Shown piece after piece: positions 35,879 through 45,900 of a stretch of 64,000 nt of DNA. The notes under the pieces were generated by a model, which saw nothing but the letters and a program-made list of their open reading frames with translations, searched no databases and was not told the DNA's origin. Position 1 is the stretch's first letter. Each line of letters opens with the position of its first letter. Position numbers and translations under genes: made by a program. Source of the DNA: Lacipirellula parvula (lineage in GTDB: Bacteria > Planctomycetota > Planctomycetia > Pirellulales > Lacipirellulaceae); NCBI RefSeq assembly GCF_009177095.1, contig NZ_AP021861.1, positions 5,066,501 through 5,130,500 on the forward strand, read 5' to 3'.

Positions 35879-36892
35879 TTAAACCGCCGCCTGCGATTTC
35901 ACCAGCAACTCGGCAATCTGCACCGCGTTCGTCGCAGCGCCTTTGCGGAGGTTGTCGCTCACGCACCAGAACGCGAGGCCGTTGTCGCTAGAGAGGTCTT
36001 CGCGGATGCGGCCGACGAACACGGCGTCGTCGCCGTCGCATTGGGCGGGCATCGGGTACTTGCCGGAGTCGAGGTCGTCGACCACCTTAATGCCCGGCGT
36101 CGCGGCGAACAGCTCGCGGGCCTGGGCGACGGTGATCTTCTTCTCGGTTTCGACGAGGATGCTTTCGCTATGGCAGTTATCGACCGGCACGCGGATGCAG
36201 GTGGGGCACACGCGGATCGTGTCGTCGCCGAAGATCTTGTGGGTCTCGTGGACCATCTTCATTTCTTCGCTCGTGTACCCTTGGTACTTCGGCGAGCCGA
36301 TCTGCGGGACGAGGTTGAACGCGATCGGGTGCTTGAAGGCCTGGTACTGGTAGTCTTCGCCGGCGAGGAACGCGCGGGCGCCCGCCTTCAAATCTTCTTG
36401 GCCCTTCACGCCGGCGCCGCTGGTCGCCTGATAGGTGCTGACGACGACGCGGCGGATGCGGCCGAACTCGTGCAGCGGCTTCATCGCGACGACCATTTGG
36501 GTGGTCGAACAGTTGGGGCTGCTAATGAGACCGCGATGATTTTCGAGCGCCTCGGGGTTCACTTCCGGCACCACGAGCGGGACGTTCGGATCCATCCGCC
36601 AATAGCCGCTCTCGTCGACGACGACGCAGCCGCGCTCGACGGCCCAGGGACAGAACTCCTTGGCGGTTTCGTCGGGGGTGCTGCCGATGGCGAGGTCGAT
36701 CCCGGAGAAGATCTCGGGGGTCATTTCCTCGACGACGTGCTCTTCGCCCTTGAACGTGATTTTCGTGCCGGCCGAGCGTTTCGAGGCGAGAAAGCGGATA
36801 TTCCGGTACGGGAACTCGCGTTCCTCGAGGAGCTGGCGGATGATGCGTCCGACGGCGCCGGTGGCGCCCACGATAGCGATCGTCTCGAACAC
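35879..36892 (-). CDS. asd: Aspartate-semialdehyde dehydrogenase
   Basis: 337 aa from a GTG start (VFETIAIVGATGAVG), with GGGAG about 10 bp upstream; an ATG 33 bp upstream is possible. NADP-dependent reduction of aspartyl phosphate to the semialdehyde, feeding Lys/DAP, Met and Thr synthesis. Signatures are the N-terminal GATGAVG, LASKRSAGT, the catalytic Cys in SSPNCSTTQMV, and RVPVDNCHSE. Length typical (330-370). No other lysine-pathway gene is adjacent. Confidence 0.96.
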   Translation of the reverse strand: MFETIAIVGATGAVGRIIRQLLEEREFPYRNIRFLASKRSAGTKITFKGEEHVVEEMTPEIFSGIDLAIGSTPDETAKEFCPWAVERGCVVVDESGYWRMDPNVPLVVPEVNPEALENHRGLISSPNCSTTQMVVAMKPLHEFGRIRRVVVSTYQATSGAGVKGQEDLKAGARAFLAGEDYQYQAFKHPIAFNLVPQIGSPKYQGYTSEEMKMVHETHKIFGDDTIRVCPTCIRVPVDNCHSESILVETEKKITVAQARELFAATPGIKVVDDLDSGKYPMPAQCDGDDAVFVGRIREDLSSDNGLAFWCVSDNLRKGAATNAVQIAELLVKSQAAV

Positions 36893-37089
36893 GGCGAAAA
36901 ATCTCCCAGGACGCGGGGCGACCAAAGTGATGCTCGAACCTGGGCGGGCCGCCTACAGCTTCATCCTGGCTCGATCGAGTAAACCTCGCAGTATAGGCGA
37001 CCCGCCTAGGCCGGACAATGTTCGCGCGAGCCGTTGGATCTGCTGGCGTGCCGGCAGATTTGCCGTTACTAGCGGATAAGTGAGGGGCG

Positions 37090-37160
37090 CCACTGGCATC
37101 TTGCCAGTGCAGATGTGCGGACTCGCTCGGCAAATCTCACTGGCAGGATGCCAGTGGCAC
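37090..37160. repeat. Inverted repeat with CACTGGCA arms
   Basis: CCACTGGCATCTTGCCAGTG and CACTGGCAGGATGCCAGTGG, 28 bp apart. Each arm is itself a hairpin. In the 351-bp gap 36893-37243 that separates asd from the EF-hand gene; otherwise the gap holds only the KOPS-like pair. Confidence 0.85.
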
Positions 37161-37217
37161 CCAAATGCCGAAACAGTTGGATTGGCATCGGGTTTGATAG
37201 AATGAAAGCCGCCGCTC

Positions 37218-37230
37218 CCCTGCCCTCCCC
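37218..37230 (-). promoter_or_regulatory. Two overlapping KOPS-like sites, - orientation
   Basis: CCCTGCCCTCCCC contains two complements of GGGNAGGG. Directly before the EF-hand gene start. Confidence 0.6.
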
Positions 37231-37243
37231 TGCGAGTCGACCG

Positions 37244-38143
37244 ATGAGCCGAATGCTGACTGCGACCTCGACGCTGCTCGCCACCCTCGCCGTCGGCTTG
37301 CCGCTTTCGCCGGCCCTGGCCGCGGAGCCGAACGCCCCCAGGCTGTTCGCCAAGCTCGACGCCAACGGCGACGGCCAACTTGCGGCGGGCGAAATCGAGA
37401 CCGAGCACCGCCTCCTCTTCAAACGCCTCCTTCGCACGGGCGACGAAAATGGCGACGGCCAGCTAACTGCCGAGGAATTCGCCACGGCGATCCAGCCGGT
37501 GCGGGCCGAGAAGCCGACCGTCGAAAAACAGGGGAGCCGGCTGCCGGGCGCCGACGCCCTGGTGGTGCTGCTCGCCCGGATGGATGAGAACAGCGACGGC
37601 CAAGTCAACGCCGACGAGGTTCCGGCCGACTGCGAGCGGGCGTTCCAGCAGATGCTCACCGCGGCCGACGGCAATAAAGATGGCCGGCTCGATCGGCGGG
37701 AAATCGCCCAAGCCTCGCCGCGGCTGACGGCGGTGGCGAACCTCGCCGCCCGGCGGATGGGCCTCGACGTCTCGGCCGAGATGAGCGAGATCCCCGAAGA
37801 AACGATGATGTCGATGGAGCAGATGGACGCCTATCCCAAGCCGGGCGAACTCGCGGTCGCGCGGCTGCTGAAACAGTTCGACCGGAATGAGGATGGCGCG
37901 ATCTCACAGGGCGAGGCGCCGCCGCTATTGAAGCGGCAATTCGCGAAGTTCGACGCCGACGGCGACCGCCAACTCCGCGACAAGGAACTGGCGAAGGTCG
38001 GCGACCGGATGGCACGCATGGCGCCGAACGCGGAAACCCGCAACGCGCCGGGGCGACCCGCGGCGAACGAAGACTCGCCAAGTGGGAAATCTCTGCGTAA
38101 GCTGAAGAAGTCGGAGCGGTCGAAGAAAAACAGCCCGATTTAG
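37244..38143 (+). CDS. Secreted EF-hand calcium-binding protein
   Basis: 299 aa; start chosen where a clean signal peptide begins (MSRMLTATSTLLATLAVGLP, ending ALAA). An ATG 42 bp upstream is possible. Six EF-hand-like DxDxDG loops are spaced through the chain: DANGDGQLAAGE, DENGDGQLTAEE, DENSDGQVNADE, DGNKDGRLDRRE, DRNEDGAISQGE and DADGDRQLRDKE, the last with Arg for the usual Gly. The C-terminal tail is Lys-rich. Probably periplasmic or extracellular Ca2+ binding; partner unknown. Confidence 0.9.
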   Translation: MSRMLTATSTLLATLAVGLPLSPALAAEPNAPRLFAKLDANGDGQLAAGEIETEHRLLFKRLLRTGDENGDGQLTAEEFATAIQPVRAEKPTVEKQGSRLPGADALVVLLARMDENSDGQVNADEVPADCERAFQQMLTAADGNKDGRLDRREIAQASPRLTAVANLAARRMGLDVSAEMSEIPEETMMSMEQMDAYPKPGELAVARLLKQFDRNEDGAISQGEAPPLLKRQFAKFDADGDRQLRDKELAKVGDRMARMAPNAETRNAPGRPAANEDSPSGKSLRKLKKSERSKKNSPI

Positions 38144-38366
38144 GGCAATTCTTTTCCGCCCCTGGCGAAGCGCTTTTCGGAACAACGCTTCGGCTCGCCT
38201 GCTACGGAACTTTCTGCGTCGGCGCTCGTCCGTTTAGAGGGACTGCAACACCTCCGAACCGCGAACATCGTCGGAGTGTCTACCGTACAGACGGTAACGC
38301 TGGCAGCACTTGCACGCTTCTTCAAGCAGACAAGTCCCGGCCAGCTCGAACGAGAAGGGCACTATC

Positions 38367-38564
38367 ATGTCGGATCAAATACCACTCCCCGCAGGGGCCT
38401 ACAGGAGCTTGCCGCCGCTCGAATTCAGCGACGGCGCGTTGTTGAAGTTCAGCCGCGAGATGCGCGTGCAGCTGAAGGACCTGGAAGCCCGGTTCGTCGT
38501 TCCTCGGCAACATCCGCGCTTGTTTTTGGGCGAAGCCCGCGGGGCGTCGCGCCGGCCGCGCTGA
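38367..38564 (+). CDS. Small hypothetical protein
   Basis: 65 aa, unrecognised. SD-like GAAGGG lies 7 bp upstream of the ATG and a strong terminator lies 30 bp after the stop, which supports a real gene. Sequence features: a Pro-rich start (IPLPAGAY), a central amphipathic helix (LKFSREMRVQLKDLEARF) and a basic tail. No signal peptide or membrane segment. Confidence 0.65.
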   Translation: MSDQIPLPAGAYRSLPPLEFSDGALLKFSREMRVQLKDLEARFVVPRQHPRLFLGEARGASRRPR

Positions 38565-38594
38565 ATGGCAGATAGCCGAGTTGAAATCACTCAA

Positions 38595-38626
38595 AAGCCG
38601 CCGGCGATTGCCGGCGGCTTTTTTTG
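38595..38626 (+). terminator. Rho-independent terminator
   Basis: Stem AAGCCGCCGGC/GCCGGCGGCTT (11 bp) with a short ATT loop, followed by a T-run. Downstream of the 65-aa gene. Confidence 0.92.
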
Positions 38627-38631
38627 TTTTC

Positions 38632-38723
38632 TTAGCCCCCGGCACTTTATGCCGGGGGGATGGGGCGGGATGCCATGGGATGGCTCGCCGCTCGCTCCCG
38701 GTTTGAAGAACCGGGGGCTAATG
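38632..38723. repeat. REPIN-like pair of family D palindromes
   Basis: TTAGCCCCCGGCACTTTATG CCGGGGG (38632-38660) faces CCCGGTTTGAAGAACCGGGG GCTAA (38697-38723). It is 92 bp overall, the same scale as the family B pairs. It lies between the terminator and ispH. Confidence 0.88.
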
Positions 38724-38774
38724 GACGGGTTTGATTGGGCGGGGGTATCATGAAGCGGTGGGCGGTTTTCGCCC

Positions 38775-38787
38775 CCCTGCCCTGCCC
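38775..38787 (-). promoter_or_regulatory. Two overlapping KOPS-like sites, - orientation
   Basis: CCCTGCCCTGCCC, 25 bp upstream of the ispH start. Confidence 0.6.
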
Positions 38788-38811
38788 CGTCGTTCGCAAT
38801 TGCTCGCCGCC

Positions 38812-39774
38812 ATGAAAGTTATTCTCGCCAGTCCGCGTGGTTTTTGTGCTGGCGTCAACATGGCGATCGAGGCGCTCGAACTGGCCCTGCAAACGCTGCC
38901 GCCGCCGATCTACGTCTACCACGAGATCGTCCACAACAAGTACGTCGTCGAGCACTTCAAAGCCCGCGGCGTCACGTTCGTCGACCACCTGACCGAGGTC
39001 CCGCACGGCGCCACCCTGCTCTTCTCCGCTCACGGGGTGTCGCCCGAGATCCGGCAGCTCGCCCGCGACCGCAATTTGAAGGCGATCGACGCCACCTGCC
39101 CGCTGGTGACGAAGGTTCATCTTGAGGCGATCCGCTACGCCCGCGACGGTTACACGATTCTGCTCATCGGCCACGAAGGGCACGACGAAGTGATCGGCAC
39201 GATGGGCGAAGCGCCCGAGGCGATCCTCTTGGTCGAATCGCCAGAAGACGTCGCCCGGCTGGAAGTCTCCGACGAGGCGAAGCTGGCCTACCTGACGCAG
39301 ACGACGCTGAGCGTCGACGATGCGAATCGAATCATCATGAAGCTGCGGGAACGCTTTCCGCAGATCAATTCGCCGCCGAAGGACGACATCTGTTACGCGA
39401 CGCAAAATCGCCAAGAGGCGGTCGCGAAGCTGGCCCCCGAGGCAGAGCTGACGCTCGTGCTGGGGAGCCAGAACAGCTCGAATAGCCAACGGCTCGCGGA
39501 GCTGTCGGCGGAGCGCGGCATTCCGGCATACCTCATCGACGGCGCCGAGAATATTCACCTCGACTGGTTTGAGGGCATCAACACGGTGCTCGTTACCGCG
39601 GGAGCGAGCGCGCCGGAGATTGTCGTCGAGAGCGTGCTCGATTTCTTGCGTGAGAAGTTCGATGCGACCGTGGAAGTCCGCTCGCTCCGCGAAGAGGCGG
39701 TGTCGTTCCCGCTGCCGCGGGAGTTGCGGTCGATTGCGGCGCCGCGGGATGTGGTGTCGGGGCTGACGCGGTGA
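38812..39774 (+). CDS. ispH: 4-hydroxy-3-methylbut-2-enyl diphosphate reductase
   Basis: 320 aa iron-sulfur enzyme making IPP and DMAPP in the last step of the MEP isoprenoid pathway. [4Fe-4S] cysteines are GFCAGV (Cys 12), DATCPLV (Cys 96) and DICYATQNRQ (near 194). Substrate-binding HEIVHN (His 41), SAHGVS (His 74) and GHEGHDEVIG also match. SSNSQRL and ASAPE close the family pattern. Start at MKVILASPRG fits the family; the upstream frame is repeat-derived. Cytoplasmic, oxygen-sensitive. Confidence 0.97.
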   Translation: MKVILASPRGFCAGVNMAIEALELALQTLPPPIYVYHEIVHNKYVVEHFKARGVTFVDHLTEVPHGATLLFSAHGVSPEIRQLARDRNLKAIDATCPLVTKVHLEAIRYARDGYTILLIGHEGHDEVIGTMGEAPEAILLVESPEDVARLEVSDEAKLAYLTQTTLSVDDANRIIMKLRERFPQINSPPKDDICYATQNRQEAVAKLAPEAELTLVLGSQNSSNSQRLAELSAERGIPAYLIDGAENIHLDWFEGINTVLVTAGASAPEIVVESVLDFLREKFDATVEVRSLREEAVSFPLPRELRSIAAPRDVVSGLTR

Positions 39775-39799
39775 TTATGGCGCCGCTCACTACCTCCTA

Positions 39800-39905
39800 C
39801 CACTTTTGGTCCCCTCCCCTTGAGGGGGAGGGTTAGGGAGGGGTGAAAGCAGCTGGTACCAGGGTTCATCCCCCCTCCCCAGCCCTCCCCTCCAGGGGGA
39901 GGGAG
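39800..39905. repeat. CCCTCCCCTTGAGGGGGAGGG repeat pair (family F) Confidence 0.
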
Positions 39906-42900
39906 CCACATAATTTCAGTCACTCTTCCAGCTTCTGGAAGAGTTCGATTCCTTCGTATCTAAAGATGCGCCAAAGTAACGTTCGTCGCGTCACTTGCTC
40001 ATGCCGAGGGCCTTCCACAGGAACGCCCACTTGTCCGCGGCTTGATCGATCCGCTTCGTGATCGGCATCCCCGCTCCGTGACCCGCGCGGGTTTCGATGC
40101 GGATGAGGATCGGCGCGTCGCCCGCTTGGGCCGCCTGCAGCGCCGCGGCGTACTTGAAGCTGTGCATCGGCACGACGCGGTCGTCGGTGTCAGCCGTGGT
40201 GATCAGCGTCGCGGGGTACTTCGTGCCCGGCTTGATGTTGTGGTACGGCGAATAGGCGTAGAGCGCCTTGAACTGCTCAGGATCGCTCGAGACGCCGTAC
40301 TCGTCCCGCCAGAAGTGGCCGGCGGTGAACTGGTCGTAGCGGAGCATATCCATCACGCCGACCGCGGGCAGGCAGGCGCCAAACAGGTCGGGCCGTTGCG
40401 TCTCGACGGCGCCGACGAGCAGGCCGCCGTTGCTCCCCCCCATCACCGCAAGCTTCGGCGACGAGGTGTATTTTTCTTTGATCAGCCACTCGGCCGCGGC
40501 GATGAAATCGTCGAAGACGTTTTGTTTGTTGAGCTGCTTGCCCGCTTGGTGCCACTCTTCGCCGTACTCACCGCCGCCACGGAGATTGGCAACCGCAATC
40601 ACGCCGCCGAGGTCCATCCACGCGGCATACTCGACCGAGAACGCCGGCGTGATCGAAATGTTGAACCCGCCGTAGGCGTAGAGGAGCGTCGGGTTCTGGC
40701 CGTCGAGCTTCAGACCCTTGCGGTGGGCAATGATGATCGGCACCTTCGTGCCATCCTTGCTCGTAGCGAAGACCTGCTTCGAAACATAAGCGTCGGGATC
40801 GAACGCCACCTGCGGGGCGCGGATCAGTTCCGACTTCCCATCGGTAAGATCGTAGCGGTACACCGACGGCGGCGTCGTGTAGCTGGTGAATGTATAGAAG
40901 GTTTCCTTGTCGTCCTGGTCGCCGCCAAAGCCGCTCGCCGTACCGATGCCGGGAAGCTGCACGTCGCCGAGCGGGTCGCCCGTCGGCGTGAAGAGCTCGA
41001 CGCGGGTGGCGACGTCTTCGAGGTACTGCAGGATCAGCTTGCCGTCCAGCAGGCTGACGTTTTCAAGCGTCGCCTTCACGGGGCCGACGATTTCATCGAG
41101 ATGCTCGCGGCCCGGCTTCGCGACGTCCATCGCGACGATTCGCTTCGTCGCGGCGTCGAGATCGGTGAGAAAGAAAAACTTGTCGCCGAGGTTGCCGACG
41201 AAGCCGAACTCGTTGTCGAAATCGCCGATGAGCGTCGTCCACGGCGCGTCGGCCGCGGCGGAGACGGGGCGAATGAGCACCTGATTTTGCGGATCGGTGC
41301 TGCGGGCGATCGAGAGAACGAGATACTTATCGTCCTCGGTGCGAGCGATCCAGAAGCTCCAGGTCGGGTTCTCAGGATTCTTGTAGATCAGCGTGTCGGC
41401 CGACTGCGGCTCGCCGAGCTTGTGGAAGTAGATCGACTGGTTCAGCGAGAGAGCTTGGTAGACCTCGTCCTTCGCCGGTTCCGGATAGCGGGCGTAATAA
41501 AACCCGTCGCCCGCGGCGTTCCAAACGATGTTGCCGTGTCGAGCCCACTTCAGCACGTCGGGGAGTTCGCGGCCGGTGGCGACTTCGATGACGTGGATGT
41601 TCGACCAATCGGAGCCAGCCTCCTGTCGTGTGTACGCGAGGAGCTTACCGTCGTCGGTGACGACCGTTTGGCCCATCGCGATCGTGCCGTCGGTCGACCA
41701 CTTGTTCGGATCGAGCAGCACGCGGCCGTCGGCCTTGTAGCTATCGGCAACGTAGAGGACCGACTGATTCTGCAGGCCGTCGTTTTTGAAGTAGAAGTAG
41801 TTTCCGGCTTCCTGCCAGGGGGCGGAGTAACGCTCGAAGTTCCACATGTCGGCGAGCGTCTTGCGGATAACCGGCAGCTCCGGGATCGCATCGAGATACG
41901 CGCGGGTCACCTCGTTCTCGGCGGCGATCCAGTCGGCGACTTCCTGCGAGGTGCGGGCGTCGTCTTCGAGCCAACGGTACTGATCGGCGACCTGCGTGCC
42001 GTGGAAGTCGTCGGCCTGCTCGACGCGGCGGGTATCGGGGTACTTCAACTTGGCGTCCTCGGCGTGGGCGGCGGCAACGGCGGACAAACAAACGAGGGCA
42101 AAGAGGGCGAGACGCATCGCAGGACTCTCCGAATCTCGGTGGGCGATCTGGAAGAAAAGAGTTCGAGTTCTCTCAGGCGGGGTATCCTACCCTACATCTC
42201 GGGCTATCAACACCACCGCCAGCGATGGCCATCGGCGGTGATTTCGCGCACTAACTGCTCGCGCTGCGGTAGCTCAACAGCGCCCGCTGAAAAACCCAGC
42301 GGCTGAAGGCGAGGCTCGCCACGGTTGCGAACAGGGCGAACCCGGCGAGCGGCCAGTCGGCGGCGCTCAGCGGCTTCGCGAGCGTTGCGGCGGGGACGTT
42401 GATCACCACCAGAATCGGGATGAAGTACGTAAACGCATACCGCAACGGGCTGCCGAACGGACCGGCGTAGATCTCCATCGGGTAGCGCGAAAAGTTGGTG
42501 ATGTAAAACCAGAAGTCGTACAGCGACTGATTGCGGCCGAGCCAAATGCTGGTGGCGGCGAGCGCGATCATCACGCTGTAGAGGATCAGCGTCCCCATAA
42601 TCACGTAGAGTGGGTAGAGCACGAACTGAATCGGACTGAGCGTGAGCCCCTCGATTCGTGGAATCGAGTAGGCGAGCAGCGCCAGCGCAAGCACCAGTTT
42701 TGGAATCGCCGACCAATTGATGCGCTGCAGCGAGACGAGAAACTGCGTGTCGATGGGCTTCAGCAGCGCGAAGTCGAGCCCGCCGGTGCGCGTCAGTTCG
42801 CTTAGTTCCTCGGCGTTCGACATGAACAGCCCTTCGACGAGGCTGTTCACCAAAATCGTCGTCGCGATGAAGACGAAAAACTCGTACTGCGACCAGCCGG

Positions 42901-45900
42901 CGATCGATGCGTGCCCGTCGCCGTCGGCGTACATCAGCCGGTAGATGAGCGTGTAAAAGCCGAGGTTCATCAGCGCCCACGAGACGCCGAAGATCACCTC
43001 GATGATGTAGTTCGTCCGGAACGTCATGTCGCGGATGAGGCTGTTCCGCGCGAACATCCAGAAGACGGCGAGATAGGAGGGGCGGTGCATTGAAAATTAA
43101 TGGGGAATGGGGAGTGTGGAATGGGGCGACTCAACGTGACGGAGGCTTTGCCCCCATTCCCCATTCAGCATTCGACATTCGTCCTCACCCTCCATACCCG
43201 CTGTAACGATTGAACCCCGCGTGCATCATGCGGCGGCAGAGGACGAAAAAGAACAACGTCCAAAGCGCCATCACGCCCATCTCCTGCCACAGCTGATCGG
43301 CCGGAATCTTCTGCAAGAACACCGCGGCTGGGAAGTACGCGAGATACTTCAGCGGCATCCAACCGACCCACGTCCGCCATGGCTCCGGCAAAATCTCCAG
43401 CGGGAACATGTGCCCCGAGAAGAAGAAGTTGAACAGCATGTACACGAACAGCAGCGAGCTAATCTCAAGCGTCCAAAACCCCGCGAGGCCGAGCGAGGCT
43501 TCGAGAAAAAAGCCGAGCAAGAACGACATCACCAGCGACAGCAAAAACGCCGCCAAGTACTCGCCCGGCGGCCAACCGGGGAAGTAACTGCGGCACAGCC
43601 AAAAGACGAGCGCAAACGGCCCGATCGCGACGCCGTAGTAGACGACCTTGTGCCCCAGCCGCGCGAGCAACGAAAAACCGACGAGGTCGATCGGCTGGAT
43701 CAGAAACTTCTTGATCTCGCCGTTGCGAATTTGCCCGGCGATGCCGCTCGCCAGGCCCGGCATGCTCGAGAACGCGCGGGCGACCATCGTCAGCAGGTAG
43801 TAGGCAACGATATCGTCGCGCGTGAAGCCAACCATCGTGCCGCTGCCCGACGAGGCAAAGACTGCCGTCCACAAGAAGATCTGCGTGATGATCGGCAAGA
43901 ACCGCATCGTCGTGCCGAGCACGAAGTCGCCGCGATACGCGAGCCGTTCGGCGACGCACATCGTGAAGACGGTCCACCAGATTTGAGCGCGGGCGAGCAT
44001 GCGGGCGAGGTTCCTACCGATTGCCGGCGGCGGCGACGTTGGCCGCGGCGGCCGCGATGTTGGCGTCGGATGAATCGCCGTCCTTCTTTTCGCTGAGCGC
44101 GAACAAACTGGCGATCACCTCTTCGAGCGGCGGGTCCTCGACGCTGACGTCGAGGATCGAGTAATTGGCGAGCACATTGGTGAGCACGCTGGCGATTTGG
44201 TTGCGATCGACTTCGATCTTCGCCCGCGGCGGCGCGATTTCGCGGATCTCGCCAAAACGAGCGAGGTCGCTCGGCATGCGATCGTCGGCGAAGTCGACCG
44301 TGAGAATCTTGTAGTCGCTGAAGCGGTCGATCACCCCTTCGAGCGACCCATCGTGCACGATCTCGCCGCCGGCGATGATCACCACGCGCTTGCAGAGCGC
44401 CGCGATGTCCTTCATGTAATGGCTGGTCAGCAGAATCGTGATGCCGCGCACTTGCTGGTAGTGCTTCAGGAACTTCTGAATGTTGTGCTGCGCGACGACG
44501 TCGAGACCGATCGTCGGTTCGTCGAGGAACAACACCTCGGGCGAGTGGAGCAGCGCGGCAATCAGTTCCATCTTCATCCGCTCGCCGAGCGATAGCTCGC
44601 GCACCGGTCGGCCGAGCAACTTGCTGACATCGAGCAGATCAACCAGTTCGTCCTTCGTTTGCTTGAACGCGACCGGATCGATGCGGTAGATCTTTTGGTG
44701 CAGCTGAAACGACTCTTGCGCGGGCAGATCCCACCAGAGCTGATTCTTCTGCCCCATCACCAGGGCGAAGCGGCGGCGATAGTCGTTATCGCGTTCCCAC
44801 GGCACGTAGCCGAGCACCTTCGCTTCGCCAGAAGTTGGCGTGATCACGCCGGAAAGCAGCTTAAGCGTCGTCGTCTTGCCGGCGCCGTTCGGGCCGAGGA
44901 AGGCGACGAATTCGCCCTTCTCGACGTCGAGGTCGATCCCTTTGACGGCGTGGACTTCGCGGTACTCGCGGTGAAGCAGCCCGCGGAAGGAGGCGAGCAG
45001 CCCCTCCTTCTTTTGATAAACGCGATAGGACTTGCGCAGTCCGCGGATCTCGATGACGCTCATAGGGAGGTGATTATAGGCGCCGTCTGGCGGGGCGGCA
45101 AACGCCTGCGAGGCAGGTGGTCAATGCGTGCGCGACGGCTCATAATGGCCGGTTGGTCGCAGCGTCGTCACGCGCGACGCCCTCCCCTCCCCTGCTTGAC
45201 TCCGATGCCGCTGACTCTCCTCGATCGTTTGGAACGCCGCTTCGGCTGGCTCGCCGTCCCGCATGTGACAATCACGCTGATCGTGGGACAGGCGGTGCTT
45301 TACTTCGTCGGCTACATGGGCGCCAACGGGATTCTTCCCGGAGGCGCGTCGATCGATCGCGTGTTTCTCGTGCCGTCGCTGGTGATGGAAGGGCAAGTCT
45401 GGCGGCTGGCGACGTTCGTATTTCAACCGCCGGGAATGATTCCGATCTTCGCGGTGTTCTACTTTTCGCTGCTCTACACATTCGGGACGGCGCTCGAGAC
45501 GCAGTGGGGAACATTCAAATACAACTTGTTCCTGCTGATCGGCTACGTTGCCAACGTCGCCGCGGCGTTCCTCGGGTGGTACGTGCTGCAGCAGCAGATC
45601 GGTCCAGAAGGAAATGAAATGCTCAAGCTCGCCGCGATTCCGGCGAGCAACGTTTTCCTGTACAGCAGCATTTTCTTGGCCTTCGCCAGGCTCTATCCCG
45701 ATTTCATCATCCGCCTGTTTTTCGTATTGCCGATCCGCATCCAATGGCTCGCTCTTATGATGTGGATCTTATTCGCCTACGTATTGCTTCGCGGCGACTG
45801 GATGATACGAATGCTGGTGCTGGCCACCGTGCTGAACTACATCCTCTTCTTCGGTCGCGAGCACATCCGCGAGTGGAAGCAGGGCCATCGCCGGCGGAGC